Assembly (NCBI GenBank): GCA_964023205.1
Contig: OZ026835.1
Location: 8,824,414 to 8,888,413 of the forward strand
Source of the DNA: Lutraria lutraria
Taxonomy: Eukaryota; Mollusca; Bivalvia; Venerida; Mactridae
Length of the DNA stretch: 64,000 bases
Reading direction: 5' to 3'
Shown: positions 1-10,624 of the stretch, one piece after another
Layout: the number at the start of each line of letters is the position of its first letter
Position numbering within the stretch: the stretch's first letter is position 1
Notes under the pieces: model-generated
The model's database searches: none
The model's input: the letters and a program-made list of their open reading frames with translations, nothing else
What the model was told of the DNA's origin: nothing
Translations under genes and position numbers: made by a program

Positions 1-881
1 TCCTTCTTAAACAACCGGCCAATTTCAACGAAACTTTACATGGATGTTCCTTGCATGAAGCTCTACCAAAGTTGTTAAAAAAATAATTTCAATGAAAACT
101 TTGGTTGCCATGGAAACCAATAGGAAAAACTTTAAAAATCTTCTTGTTCAAAACCACAGGGCCTAGAGTTTAGATATTTGGTGTGTGGCATTGTCTAGTA
201 GTCCTCTACCAAGTTTGTTCAAATTATTGTCCTAGGGTCAAAATTGTTCTGCACCAGGGGTCACTTGATTTTATATAGACTTAAATAGGGAAATTTTTAA
301 AATCTTCTTGTCAGAAACTACAATGCCTAGAACTTAGATATTTGGTGTGTAGCATTGTCTAGTCGACCTCTACCAAGTTTGTTCAAATTATTGTTCTAGG
401 GTCAAAACTGGCCCCGCCTTAGGGGTCACTTGATTCATATATATAGACTTATATAGGAAAAAGTAAAAAAAACTTGGCCGAAACCACAATGCCAAGAGCC
501 TAGATATTTTGTATGTAGCATTATCTAGTAGACCTCTAACAAGTTTGTTCAAATTATTACCCTGGGTCAAAATTGGCCCTGCCCTAAAGTTTACCGTCTA
601 ATCTATTTAGGATAATTGAATTGAACTGTTAAAAGTATGAATTAGCCCCGCCCCGGGGTTCACCCGATTTATATAGGAAAACAAGAACATATTCTTGTCC
701 AGAGCTTACATATTGTGTATGTACGTAGCATTATCTGGTGGACATCTACCAAGTTTGTTTAAAATTATTGCCGTAGGGGCAAAATTGGCCCTGCCCCAGG
801 GTCACTTAATTTTACAAAGGCTCATGATAATTTTCTTTTTATCTGGTGAGCGATATAGGGCCATCATGGCCCTCTGTTTTT
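1..881. mobile_element. Tandem-repeat element, copy 1 (pearl/HINE-like), 5' end cut by window edge
   Basis: This copy holds about four diverged monomers of roughly 155-170 bp, recognised by the recurring word AAGTTTGTTCAAATTA near 206, 376, 541 and 750. It ends in a perfect hairpin at 857-873, with 8-bp arms AGGGCCAT/ATGGCCCT and a 1-nt loop, followed by a T-run. Its first bases match the part of the next copy around 1000-1090, so only about 100 bp of its start lies outside the window. A tandem-repeat core with a 3' palindrome is the layout of non-autonomous Helentron-type elements (HINEs) and 'pearl' elements described in bivalves. The layout is seen directly; the class is inferred. No coding capacity is visible. 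Confidence 0.7.
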
Positions 882-2297
882 AGCTCACCAGAGCACGAAT
901 GTGCTCAAGGTGAGCTTTTGTGATCGCCCTGCGTCCATCGTTCGTCGTGAAGTGGCGTCCATGTTTACTTAAAACAACATCTCCTCCTACACCGCTATGC
1001 CGATTGCAACCAAACTTTGCTGGAATGATCCTTGGGTGGTCCCCTTTCTAAGTTGTTCAAAAAATTAAATTTCATTAAAAACTGTGGTTGCTATGGCAAC
1101 AAATAGAAAAAAACTTAAAAAATCTTCTTGGGCCTAGAGCTGAGATATTTGGTATGTAGCATTGTCTAATGGAACTCTACAAAGTTTGTTCAAATTATTC
1201 CCCTGAGGTCAAAATTGGCTCCGCCCCGGGGGTAACTTGATTTTACATAGACTATATAGGAAATTTAAAAAATCTTCTTGTCAAAAACTACAATGCATAG
1301 AGCTTTGATATTTGGTGTGTAGCATAGTCTAGTGGACCTCTACCAAGTTTATTCAAATTATTGCCCTAGGGTCAAAATTGGCCCCGTCCCGGGGGTCACT
1401 TGATTTATATAGACTTATATAGGAAAATTTAAAAAATCTACTTTTCCAAAACCGCAAGGCCTAAGGCTTAGATATTTTGTATGTGGCATTGTCTAGTGGA
1501 CCTCTACCAAGTTTGTTCAAATTATGGCCCCGGGGTCAAAATTGGCCCTGCCCTGGGGTTTATTCTATTTTATATAGGAAAAATTCAAAAATATTCTCCG
1601 AAACCACATGCAAGGCCTAGAGCTAAGATATTTGGCATATAGCATTGTCTAGTGGACCTCTACCAAGTTTGTTCAAATTATTGCCCTAGGGTCAAAATTG
1701 GCCCCGCCCCGGGGGTCACTTGAATTATATAGACTTATATAGGAAAATTTAAAAAATCTTCTTCTCCGAAACCGCAAGGCCTAGAGTTTAGATATTTTGT
1801 ATGTGGCATTGTCTAGTGGACCTATACCAAGTTTGTTCAAATTATAACCCTAGGGTCAAAATTGGCCCTGCCCTGGGGTTTATTCTATTTTATATAGGAA
1901 AATTAAAAAAATCTTCTCCGAAACCACAAGGCCTAGAGCTAAGATATTTGGTATGTAGCATTGTCTAGTGGACCTCTACCAAGTTTGTTCAAATTATTGC
2001 CCTAGGGTCAAAATTGGCCCCGCCCCGGGGGTCACTTGATTTATATAGACTTATATAGGAAATTTAAAAAAATCTTCTTCTCCAAAACCGCAAGGCCTAG
2101 AGTTTAGATATTTTGTATGTGGCATTGTCTAGTGGACCTCTTTTATATCTGTTCATATAATGGGCATGGGATAAAAAATGGCCCAGATGGGTCACTTGGT
2201 CTTACTTGGACTCGTATAGAAAGCTTCAACAATGTTCATCTCCAAATGACCTTTTCTCCTGGTGAGCATTTATAGGGCCATCATGGCCCTCTTGTTT
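882..2297. mobile_element. Tandem-repeat element, copy 2 (pearl/HINE-like), complete
   Basis: This copy follows the first directly, head to tail. It opens with AGCTCACCAGAGCACGAA and a short unique segment (to about 1090), then holds about seven monomers of 155-165 bp. Each monomer contains the words GACCTCTACCAAGTTTG, GGGTCAAAATTGGCCCCGCC and TTATATAGG. It ends with CTGGTGAGC and the hairpin at 2274-2290, identical in its arms to that of copy 1. The start word CTCACCAG and the end word CTGGTGAG form a short terminal inverted repeat. Monomers 1670-2040 are very alike, which suggests recent array homogenisation. Class assignment (HINE/pearl) is an inference from structure. Confidence 0.75.
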
Positions 2298-3166
2298 TTT
2301 CTTGTTTTAGATGTTTCTGTTACCATACGCTATAATTATTCAAAGTTTAATACATTCTATGGAACAGCTATCAATATACGTATGCTTTGTATATAACTCT
2401 TCCTTTCGGTGAATGCATACCGCCTTCACAATAATTAATATCACAAAACGATACGGACGCATTCTTTAAAACAAAGTTAGCTGTGGACTCAGATGTAAAT
2501 TTTCGCATAAAATGAGACAAAGTCGAGCTTCTTATCCGATCCGTGTCCGAGAAACGTGCCGAATAGTCTGAAACAAGAGTATACCATGTAGCGTATTTTC
2601 GAATCATATTCAAAAGTCAGTATTTGGACAAAATACGATCCAGTTATTAAAGTTTGAGTAACATAGGCAAAAAGGGAAAAGCTAATCCAGACTTCAAGCT
2701 CCTGTGCTACAGACCGTACGTCTCACGGCGATTTTGTTGACGCTTGTTTCTTCATGCGTTGGTGGGTTTTGGGAAAAGAAGTACCTGATTGGGGGGGAGA
2801 TGGATTTTTTTCCCCTCTAGAATTCATTTTGTAGCTAAATTGTTCATATGGATGAAGAACCAATAATTTGAATAAAGTTCATGTTTATCCGTACATGTAT
2901 TTATTGTTTGACTTTTAATTGTGTTATTAATAATTGTTTATTTGTCCTGCTGCCCAGTTGAATGCCTTTTGATTATCACATGTATGTTGGCTTTGTTCAC
3001 CATTCATGGTTTGCTTTTTGTATCCATTTCGAGCTAGATGTATGTATGACTTTGTTCAATAATACCATTTTAACTATTTGGGGTTCACCCTAAATGTTAT
3101 CTAATCAGACCATTAACTGGTTAGTGAAATATTCGAATTATATCCCTATAACTACCTAAAATACAA
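2298..3166. other. Non-genic interval
   Basis: No exon or element is recognised here. Short frames on both strands lack family signatures and flanking splice sites. The upstream exons expected for the acyl-CoA thioesterase-like gene, including the nucleophile-elbow exon, are not found. Confidence 0.5.
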
Positions 3167-4224
3167 ATGTACATTAAGGCATGGAAACATGGTGCACAGA
3201 TTCTGATAATTAGTGGTTTAGATGATAAACAAGTTCACCCTAAATGGCATGACTACTTTTACAAGGAAAGTCCAGACGAGTATAAATCCAGCATACAGGT
3301 ACATTGTTATCCTGGTGCTGGTCACTTGATAGAACCTCCATATTTACCCCATGTACGAGCAACAGTTGTGGATGGTAAAAGACTGACAACAATATTTTGG
3401 GGTCCGGAAAAATATCATGGTGAGGACTTAACCTTTTTTACTCTTTTTTTCTGTCAATCTTTGACTTTACTTCCGTCTTAGTCATTTTTGTCTCGTAAAA
3501 CATTTTGTATTGTCATCTTCATATCAATCATATCCAAACTTAAAACATGTTTGAAAAAAATCCACTAGCCTACCAACCGGCCTACATTATTTGGGGATGT
3601 AGGCAGAATCCAGGAATTTATTCCTTTGGGTCGCGTTGTTATCTATTTGAGTTCTTTTTATATGATTTGAAAGAAGAAAACTAATGAAAATGGAAAGACA
3701 CTACAGACACGTACAAATAATAAGAAAATAACTTTAAGCCAACTTAGATTTACTTAGCTAATATGTGCTGAAACAGTCAAATGTTCAAGTCTGTCTTTCT
3801 GTGGCAATTTTACGTAGATACTGGGACGTAATCATTTGTCCTCTAACTCTGACTCGCACATCATGTGATGAAGCAGATTGCTTACGGAGTGAGGAGGAAC
3901 AAGTCAGCACACGAGAGTAAACTTGAAGAAATAAACCCCTGGAGTATTGTATTATAAATTAACAGCGAAAGCCTAGAACAAAATGATAAGTACACTTAGG
4001 TCCACCTGATTGATTATACAAAAATTAAAGCCTCATTTCCAATTTCAGACACTGGTATCCCCATGATGATTGGAGGGTGGACAGAAACACACGCCTTTGC
4101 TCAACAGGATTCATGGGGGAAAATACTTACGTTTTTTGAAAATAATTTAAAAAATAGTAGTCCCGGTTCCGATGCATTAGGTCTCTATTCCGAAACAGTA
4201 ATTCCAAGAAGCTCCAAGCTATAA
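3167..4224 (+). CDS. Acyl-CoA thioesterase / BAAT-like protein, C-terminal exons (partial)
   Basis: Two exons are joined in frame: about 3179 (possible acceptor; the open frame starts at 3167) to 3419, and 4049-4224 with stop TAA at 4222-4224. The junction splits one codon (G|AC), with donor GTGAGG and acceptor TTTCAG. The product matches the C-terminal alpha/beta-hydrolase domain of the bile acid-CoA:amino acid N-acyltransferase / acyl-CoA thioesterase family. The strand carrying the catalytic Asp reads ISGLDDK, the signature GAGHLIEPPY is intact, and a late His in ETHAFAQQDSW fits the catalytic His. These enzymes hydrolyse or transfer acyl groups from CoA thioesters. The upstream exons, including the Cys/Ser nucleophile, are missing: they lie before the window or were displaced by the repeats at 1-2297, or this is a gene remnant. 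No frame break is seen in the two exons. Confidence 0.75.
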
Positions 4225-4251
4225 TGAGTGGACCCATATTTCAGGTAAATA

Positions 4252-4441
4252 GGGGCTTGTTATATCAACGTTTCTTACGAGATCTTAACCGATTTTTTCG
4301 TCTGTCGTTACGACAAATGCGTTTTATCAACGTGTGTCGTAGCTACGACACTGCACTTACGAGTGTTGATAAAACGTGGTTGCGACATCTTAATTAAGTT
4401 AAGACACGTCGTAGCTACGCCATGTTGATTAAACGGGCCCC
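4252..4441. mobile_element. Short inverted-repeat element (MITE-like)
   Basis: About 190 bp lying 27 bp after the BAAT-like stop codon. It begins GGGGCTTGTTATATCAACG, and its right end reads as the reverse complement GGGGCCCGTTTAATCAACATG. The interior holds several further inverted words around CGTAGCTACG and TTATCAACG, so the whole segment can fold on itself. There is no coding capacity. It may form part of the 3' UTR of the upstream gene. Confidence 0.55.
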
Positions 4442-6304
4442 AAGCATTCATCGTGACCGGTATGTAATGTTGTGAATTTCTTGCACTGAATGATACGAAA
4501 AGGTTTAGTTTAAAATGTGTGCGATGTGTTGCTCAACATGAAAAATATTTTAATGTGCCATATTATCATATTTTGTTATTGGTGTTTTTGTTTAATTTGT
4601 AATAAATAATTGTACATTGCATGAAGTTTGTTATATATTACTTGTGTATGTTGACTGACAACACTGTTTTAATGTTTTTAATAGGGGTTGGATTTCATTT
4701 TGTATTATTGAACTGAGTAAGATAATGTGTTTATTATTTTATAGATAAGTAAACAGTACACTATCCCGGATAGTCCACATGATGTTTACTAAGGTTTGTA
4801 TCACCAGTCAGAATCAAAGTACTGAAAGTACTCATGGAAACTATGCTAACGTAGACTTGCAGTGTAAGATGGAACTGGAATGAGTTTAATAATTGTCCAT
4901 ATGCATGGTGGATGTAGAAAAAGGCAGTTTTTAGGTCTGCTTCAAAATTCATCAGTACTGAGCAAGTGACGGCTACGGAAAACGGATCTATTGTTTAGTT
5001 TCCAAAAATGGGGAACATGTTTCAAATTTATTTTACTGTGACAAAAAGATGAAAGAAAAGCACCGACTTTTAAAGAAATGATGGTTTGCCTTCATGTTAA
5101 TAATAAAAGAATTTTAAAATTCTGAAACTGGTTAGTCAATGGTTATTAAATAGTGTTTGTACTAAAACAGTGTACACCTGAATAGTCTGTGAGACAAATG
5201 ACTTGAAAATACACACAGACTAAGTGAATTTGGACTTAGTTTGATTACCTGAATAGAAATAACACATTGTTAATATTGGTACTCATACATTTATTTAATA
5301 TGAGATCAAAAATACTATTTTCAAAACAACATTTTTATGTCACCAAGTGATACTATACAGTACACAATCACATACCAGTATAAAAAACAACAGATTTACA
5401 AAAGAGTATTTATTAGCATCAGAACATTATTCAATAATTCATACTGCTAATTATCAAATTCTAGTAATTCATAGATAAATTTATGAACTGAATGTGTTAT
5501 GTATGAAAAGAATATTCAACAGGAAAAAACTAATTGACAAAACTTGGATGACGGAAATTGAATGTTCAATTCCAAACAATGAAAAAATATGCATTGATAC
5601 ATAAAATATAAACATTTTATCATTACCAAAAAATAAGGTATATAAACATTAAATGCAATTATTCATAGATAAAACAATGTAAATATATCCATTAAAAGCA
5701 AAAATCCCTGAGATATGCAATGAGTGTTCAAATGAAACAATATAATACACAACACAAATTATTTTTTATCATTCACTGACGGGCCGGATACAAAAATCAA
5801 GTCTGTGATTGTATGAACAGATAGAGTAGGAAAATACCATATCCATCTAGCAAAAACATCATTTTTTGAGCAGATATAGACTGGACCAAAATGCAATTTA
5901 GTATTGTCTAAAATAAAAACATATGAACACAGGAAATCTTCTAGAAGGAGGAAAAAATCACACCCTACTTATAATTCAATTAATTAGCAAACATGCACTT
6001 GATACAATTCATAATTAACAAATAAGTCCTACAATAGAATTGAATCGCATCAATAGAATTGAATCGCATCTCCAGTCAATGGTGTAAGGAAAACAAGCCA
6101 AATGCAAGTCATTTCCTATCATTTTCAAATTACAAACTAAAAACAATATACACTGACTTTGTTATGCCGCAACATATTAAATGCATGGTCAAGGTCATTA
6201 AATTGAACACACTCGATTAATCTATATTTCACAACCATGTGGAGCTTAACTTTCATAGGACCACAGAATTTAACCTGACAATTTCTAAACAACACAACCA
6301 ATAA
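4442..6304. other. AT-rich intergenic interval
   Basis: Very AT-rich sequence between the 3' ends of the BAAT-like gene (+) and the unnamed gene (-). It probably holds both 3' UTRs. A 19-bp unit around AATAGAATTGAATCGCATC is present twice in tandem near 6034-6071. No other feature is supported. Confidence 0.5.
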
Positions 6305-9300
6305 TCAAGCGAGCCCTTTCTTCTTCATTTTGTTATGTCCAACATCAAAATCTTCTTTAGTTAATCTGTAAGCCCAATGTTGCAATGTTTGTCGAACAAC
6401 AGGGGACACACCAGCATTATCAAATGCACAGCCGCTCTTCACACATTTTGAGATCAGGTTATTACGCCATCGTCCAGTATCACCAGCGCAACGTAACCAG
6501 CGACCTATCTGACGTTCATCATCACTTGTACGACGTCCTTGATAAAACCTAGACAATGTGAAAAACACGAGACATATAAAAGCATTGTGTGTGTACATAA
6601 GTGTGTGAAGGTATGTGTGACTGGGGAAATAAATCATGTCCAGGACTAAATTAGCAAATTAATCATAAGAGAAGATATAGTTGTTGTCATGTAATGCGCA
6701 GAGAGGGCATTTATTAGGCAAAGGGTGTTTCTAGGGGAGCATTCAGTAGTAATCAGATGATGGGGTTAAGGTACAGGTATATTGGTATTTGCTTGATAAA
6801 TCCAATATCCGATTATTGATAGTATTCCTCAAATAAGAAAACTTTAGGATCTCATGATTTAGGGTCCATCTGTTTTTTTTTCAAGCCTAACTACGAAAAT
6901 GTAAAAACAATGTGTATTTATTAAAACATAATGTCCCATGTGACCTTGACATTAGACCTGAAATGTGCTGGTCCTGAAGAATAGCTTGTCATGAGGAACT
7001 GACATAATGTAGTTTGATGATTGTAGGTGGAAGTGTTTTGGTTTTATAGGCAAGGTTATTAAAACATAATGCCCCATGTGACCTTGACATTAGACCTGAA
7101 GAATAGCTTGTCATGAGGAACTGACATAATGTAGTTTAATGATTGTAGGTGGAAGTGTTTTGGTTTTATAGGCAAGGTAGTTTACAGGAGCATAAAAACT
7201 CCCCAATCCTTCAACACATTTTTTTACAACTGTATGCATATTAAAACATTGTTTGACAAACATAAGAGTCATATTATACCTGCAGTACCACATAAACCAG
7301 CCATAAGGGTCTTGTTTATGCATCCATCCACTTTCTTCCCACATCTCTAAACTACCACCACATTTAACACCATATGTATTCACTTTCTCATCATACTTGG
7401 AGCATGAGACCTATCAAATATAAGTATTTCCTAAATATTGTGGTAACCAAGAATCTTCTAACATAAGGCGTTTCTCTGTATGGTATCAAAACAAGTACAT
7501 GTACAGTTAATTACAAATTTAAAGCAACTCATTTCTATTTGACAGAAATTATAATTAAAGTAAAAGCAAAAGGTATCAAGTTTTTATACATAGTCTTCAC
7601 TCATGGCAATACTTATGTCTCTGGTATGTCAAACAAATATGTAAAAGAATGCAGTTAAGTGAATTCCTGGGGATACTAATATCTTTTACTTATTTCACCA
7701 TAATCATACATTACACTTAATAAAGGCATGGACATGGAAAAATAAGTTCTTAACTTTATCTGATTTTTTTCAATGTATTTGTGTCATCATTACTATAAAC
7801 CAATTGTCACAGAATTATGCTATCAGTATGTTTTAATGCATTTTTACTATAATTCATATGTATAAATATGAACAAAATGAGCATTAATGAACGACTCTTA
7901 AAGTAACCCTATCTACATTAATGCAGTAAAACCAGTGTTAGTGGCCCATTCTTTTAATACCAGTATTCCTCAATGATTATTTAGAATTAATGACTTCTGA
8001 ATAAAGGCCATCTGTCAATAAAGGCCACATTTTGAATTTCTCAAGAATTGACTTTGTTCGCAAGTTTGACTGTATTTTCATTTTTATGATTTGTCATCAA
8101 TCTTGATTTGAGTCTCAGAGTAATTGGAATCCTTTATCTGACAGTAGAGATCTATGGGAGTAGAAATCACAAACATGATTACACATTTACCTGTTTACTG
8201 ATATTAAGACCCTCTAACCAATCTTTTGGTAGTTCTTTCCACACACCAGAATAACTTTTTCCTAAAAAAAAAATGAATAGATCAATTGAACACAATTTAA
8301 TCCATCAAAACAAGACAAATATGACGAACTGTGCAATCCATGCCATTCTTGTGACTGTGCAATGGCTGAATTTTCACACATAAACTTTATTTGATAAGAG
8401 ATGAATTTATAATCAGCATGTCAATTGTATGTCAGAATGAATGTGGCATGACTCTGGGCCCACTAAATCTAACTTTGACTCACTTCTGGGGTATCGACAG
8501 AGCCAAATTGCCAAAAAATGGGGCCTTCAATAACGTTTTTCCATACTGAACTCAGTTTCTATCAAAGAAAATCTTTCAGAGCAGATTAAATTGACCATAA
8601 CTTCGCCATTTCTAAAGATATTTTCATCAAATAACTTTTATTTTGCTCAGAAAACATAGCTTTTTCAGGACAGAAAAATGTGTTTTTCCGGAATTTTGAC
8701 ACCCATGTTACTTGTCCATTTTGCCAGAAGCATTAATTTTATCAATGATATTTATACAGTAAATTCTGGAAATTTTCACTTGTCTGTGGGAAACCTGGGC
8801 AATATGGACAATTGATTTTGCTGCCCCTGCTGACTGAGGAACAGAAACAACTTCTACCTGTAACAGATGACTTGATTGGTCTAAAATATGTCCCTCCAAA
8901 GCTACCAGCTGCTAATACTTCTTTCGGTGTCATATTAGGACGGAAGTCTGATTGATCAGGGAACACAAGCTGACCCTTAGTATTCTTCTTAGGTAAAGGT
9001 TCTGTGAATTCTATTTCATCTGTCTAAAATGAAATACATAAAATCCTTCAATAAGAAGTAAAACAACAAAACATCAGCTTGACTTAACCTAGTATGGACG
9101 GACGATCAAGGCAATCAGTACATACCCCTGCTTCATTCGATACTGGGGCCTTAAAAAATACAATTCAAAACCCAAGAGAATAGCAGGGAAGATTCAATAT
9201 TGGGCATTGCCTTACCGTGTTGCCTCTATAAATATGAAAATAAAGTCTTTATAATTATTAGTAAACAGAAATCAGAATTGAAAGAACAACATCCACCACA

Positions 9301-9892
9301 ACAATGGTTTCTGGGTGAAGTTTTCCAATTAAAATGTTAGGGTTTGATGTCATAAAATTGAGGCAGAAAAACTCAATTGAACTTGTGTAAGGAAATTCCA
9401 TCCATAGTCTTGTGATTGATGCCACATCCAATACTTGTCTCAAGTTTTTCTACCAGATACTCTAGATATGTTACCTCATTATTATCATCTTCATCAATGT
9501 CTTTAGGATAACTTTTTGGTTTGGATTTATTAACCACTGGCTGCTTCTTTGCTTGCTTCGTTTCTGATTTTTTGTCTTTCTTTGCTCTAGCTTTCTTTAC
9601 ATCTGATGGTTTCTCAACTGAGAATAAAATGAATGGAATACATTGTAACACACATAAAGTATGTAATAATGGTATAATATGATTATGAAATTAAAATACA
9701 ATTCATTATGCCAGTAGAGCGACTGCCTGAAAACATCTGTAATATTACTATCGTAACATCATACATTTTCCCTATAAATACAATAAGAGGCATTGGCGCT
9801 TCATAATATCATTAAAACAAAAAGAGAAGTTAGGTATGATTACCCTGTTCGTCAGAAGTTGAAGCAGTTGCAGCTATTTTTCTTTTACCCAT
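6305..9892 (-). CDS. Conserved protein of unknown function, 267 residues, six exons
   Basis: Coding exons in order: 9892-9844, 9617-9475, 9023-8858, 8261-8191, 7410-7280 and 6548-6305. They sum to 804 nt, all joins keep frame, and all introns are GT-AG. The start MGKRK follows a likely 5'-UTR acceptor (TTTTACAG). Residues 1-63 are Lys-rich and disordered with an acidic stretch (DEDD), which could act as a nuclear signal. Residues 64-267 form a compact conserved-looking part with the words FPDQSDFRPNMTPKEV, AGSFGGTYFRPI, DPYGWFMWYCR and FYQGRRTSDDERQIGRW, then a basic KKKG end. It is rich in Trp and aromatics and has no signal peptide or membrane segment. I have an impression that similar proteins occur in other eukaryotes but cannot name a family or function. 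It is arranged head-to-head with SEC63. Confidence 0.85.
6921..7178. repeat. Local tandem duplication in intron 5 of the unnamed gene
   Basis: A unit beginning TTAAAACATAATG at 6921 is repeated at 7059. Copy 1 is 138 bp. Copy 2 is about 120 bp and lacks an 18-bp stretch near the GACCTGAA word. The copies are otherwise nearly identical, so the duplication is recent. It lies between the last two exons and does not touch either. Confidence 0.85.
7924..8073. mobile_element. MITE of the CAGTCAAACCTGTG family, copy A
   Basis: The left end CAGTAAAACCAGTG and right end CAAGTTTGACTGT are imperfect inverted repeats. Internal words AAAGGCCA and CTGTCAATAAAGGCCAC are shared with the five related segments near 16.2, 18.5, 25.5, 28.3 and 38.9 kb. 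It lies in an intron of the unnamed gene. Confidence 0.6.
8486..8707. mobile_element. MITE, diverged copy of the 37.0-kb element
   Basis: The ends CTGGGGTATCGACAGAGCC and TTTTGACACCCATG match the ends of the element at 37022-37282. The two also share the internal words GGGGCCTTCAA/GAGGCCTTCAA, GCAGATTAA and AACTTTTATTTTGCTCAGAAA. This copy is more eroded. It lies in the intron between exons 3 and 4 of the unnamed gene. Confidence 0.6.
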
Positions 9893-10624
9893 TGTGAAGA
9901 ATCCAAATCTGTATAAACTGTAAAATAATAGAACAAAGGTTTATTACATCACCTCAACCAAATAAAAGATGATGAATAGACAAAGGCGAGAAATATCAAT
10001 TATTGTCAAAATGGAATAATATTTCTTCCATTTAGTCAAACTGAAAACCGAGAGCTCTGGGGTCTTAGACTAGTAAGGTGTATTCAGTAATAAAACCAGA
10101 TAAAAAAACAAAATTAAATCTAAATTTGCCTTATTTTTTTAACATAGAATTATATATATATCCATTGATTTTAGCACAATACTTAAATCTAAAATTATTG
10201 TATCATGTTTTTCAAAAGACCCAGTGACTCGGGCGAATCGGAGTGGGCGAATTATCTTAGTTACGAAATGTAAGAATTTTGATAAAAATCACTGAATAGA
10301 AACCATATGTGAAAAATAAGAAGCGAAATATCATTGAAATAAGACACTCTTTGAAAAATCATGCACATAAATGTGAACAAAATGGTTAAATTCTTACATC
10401 GGCCTACAAAGCATCAACTTTTCCGCGAACTTCAAAAGGAACTGTATAAAAACAACTTCATCCCGTTCGTTTTAAGTTTACGTAACACATTTTCCGTACT
10501 CAAACGGCAACACATGGATTTTATCATTACTCTCATTCGGAATATCCCGGAAGTTACCTTCGATTAATATATTGCTTCCGCTTTGCAAGACATCGATGCA
10601 AAAACATAAGTAATCTCGAACGCT
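9893..10624. promoter_or_regulatory. Candidate bidirectional promoter between the unnamed gene and SEC63
   Basis: The two start codons are 732 bp apart and point away from each other. A likely 5'-UTR acceptor (TTTTACAG) for the minus-strand gene lies about 28 bp upstream of its ATG, so its transcription start should be further into this interval. GC content rises locally near 10220-10250. No TATA box is convincing. The 68-codon frame at 10361-10567 has no recognised similarity. Shared regulation is inferred from geometry only. Confidence 0.4.

Noticed and set aside
2371..2613. 80-codon minus-strand frame
   Set aside because: No family match and no splice partners; composition is ordinary for the flank.
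10361..10567. 68-codon frame upstream of SEC63
   Set aside because: Lies in the presumed shared promoter interval, has no similarity and is not in frame with SEC63.
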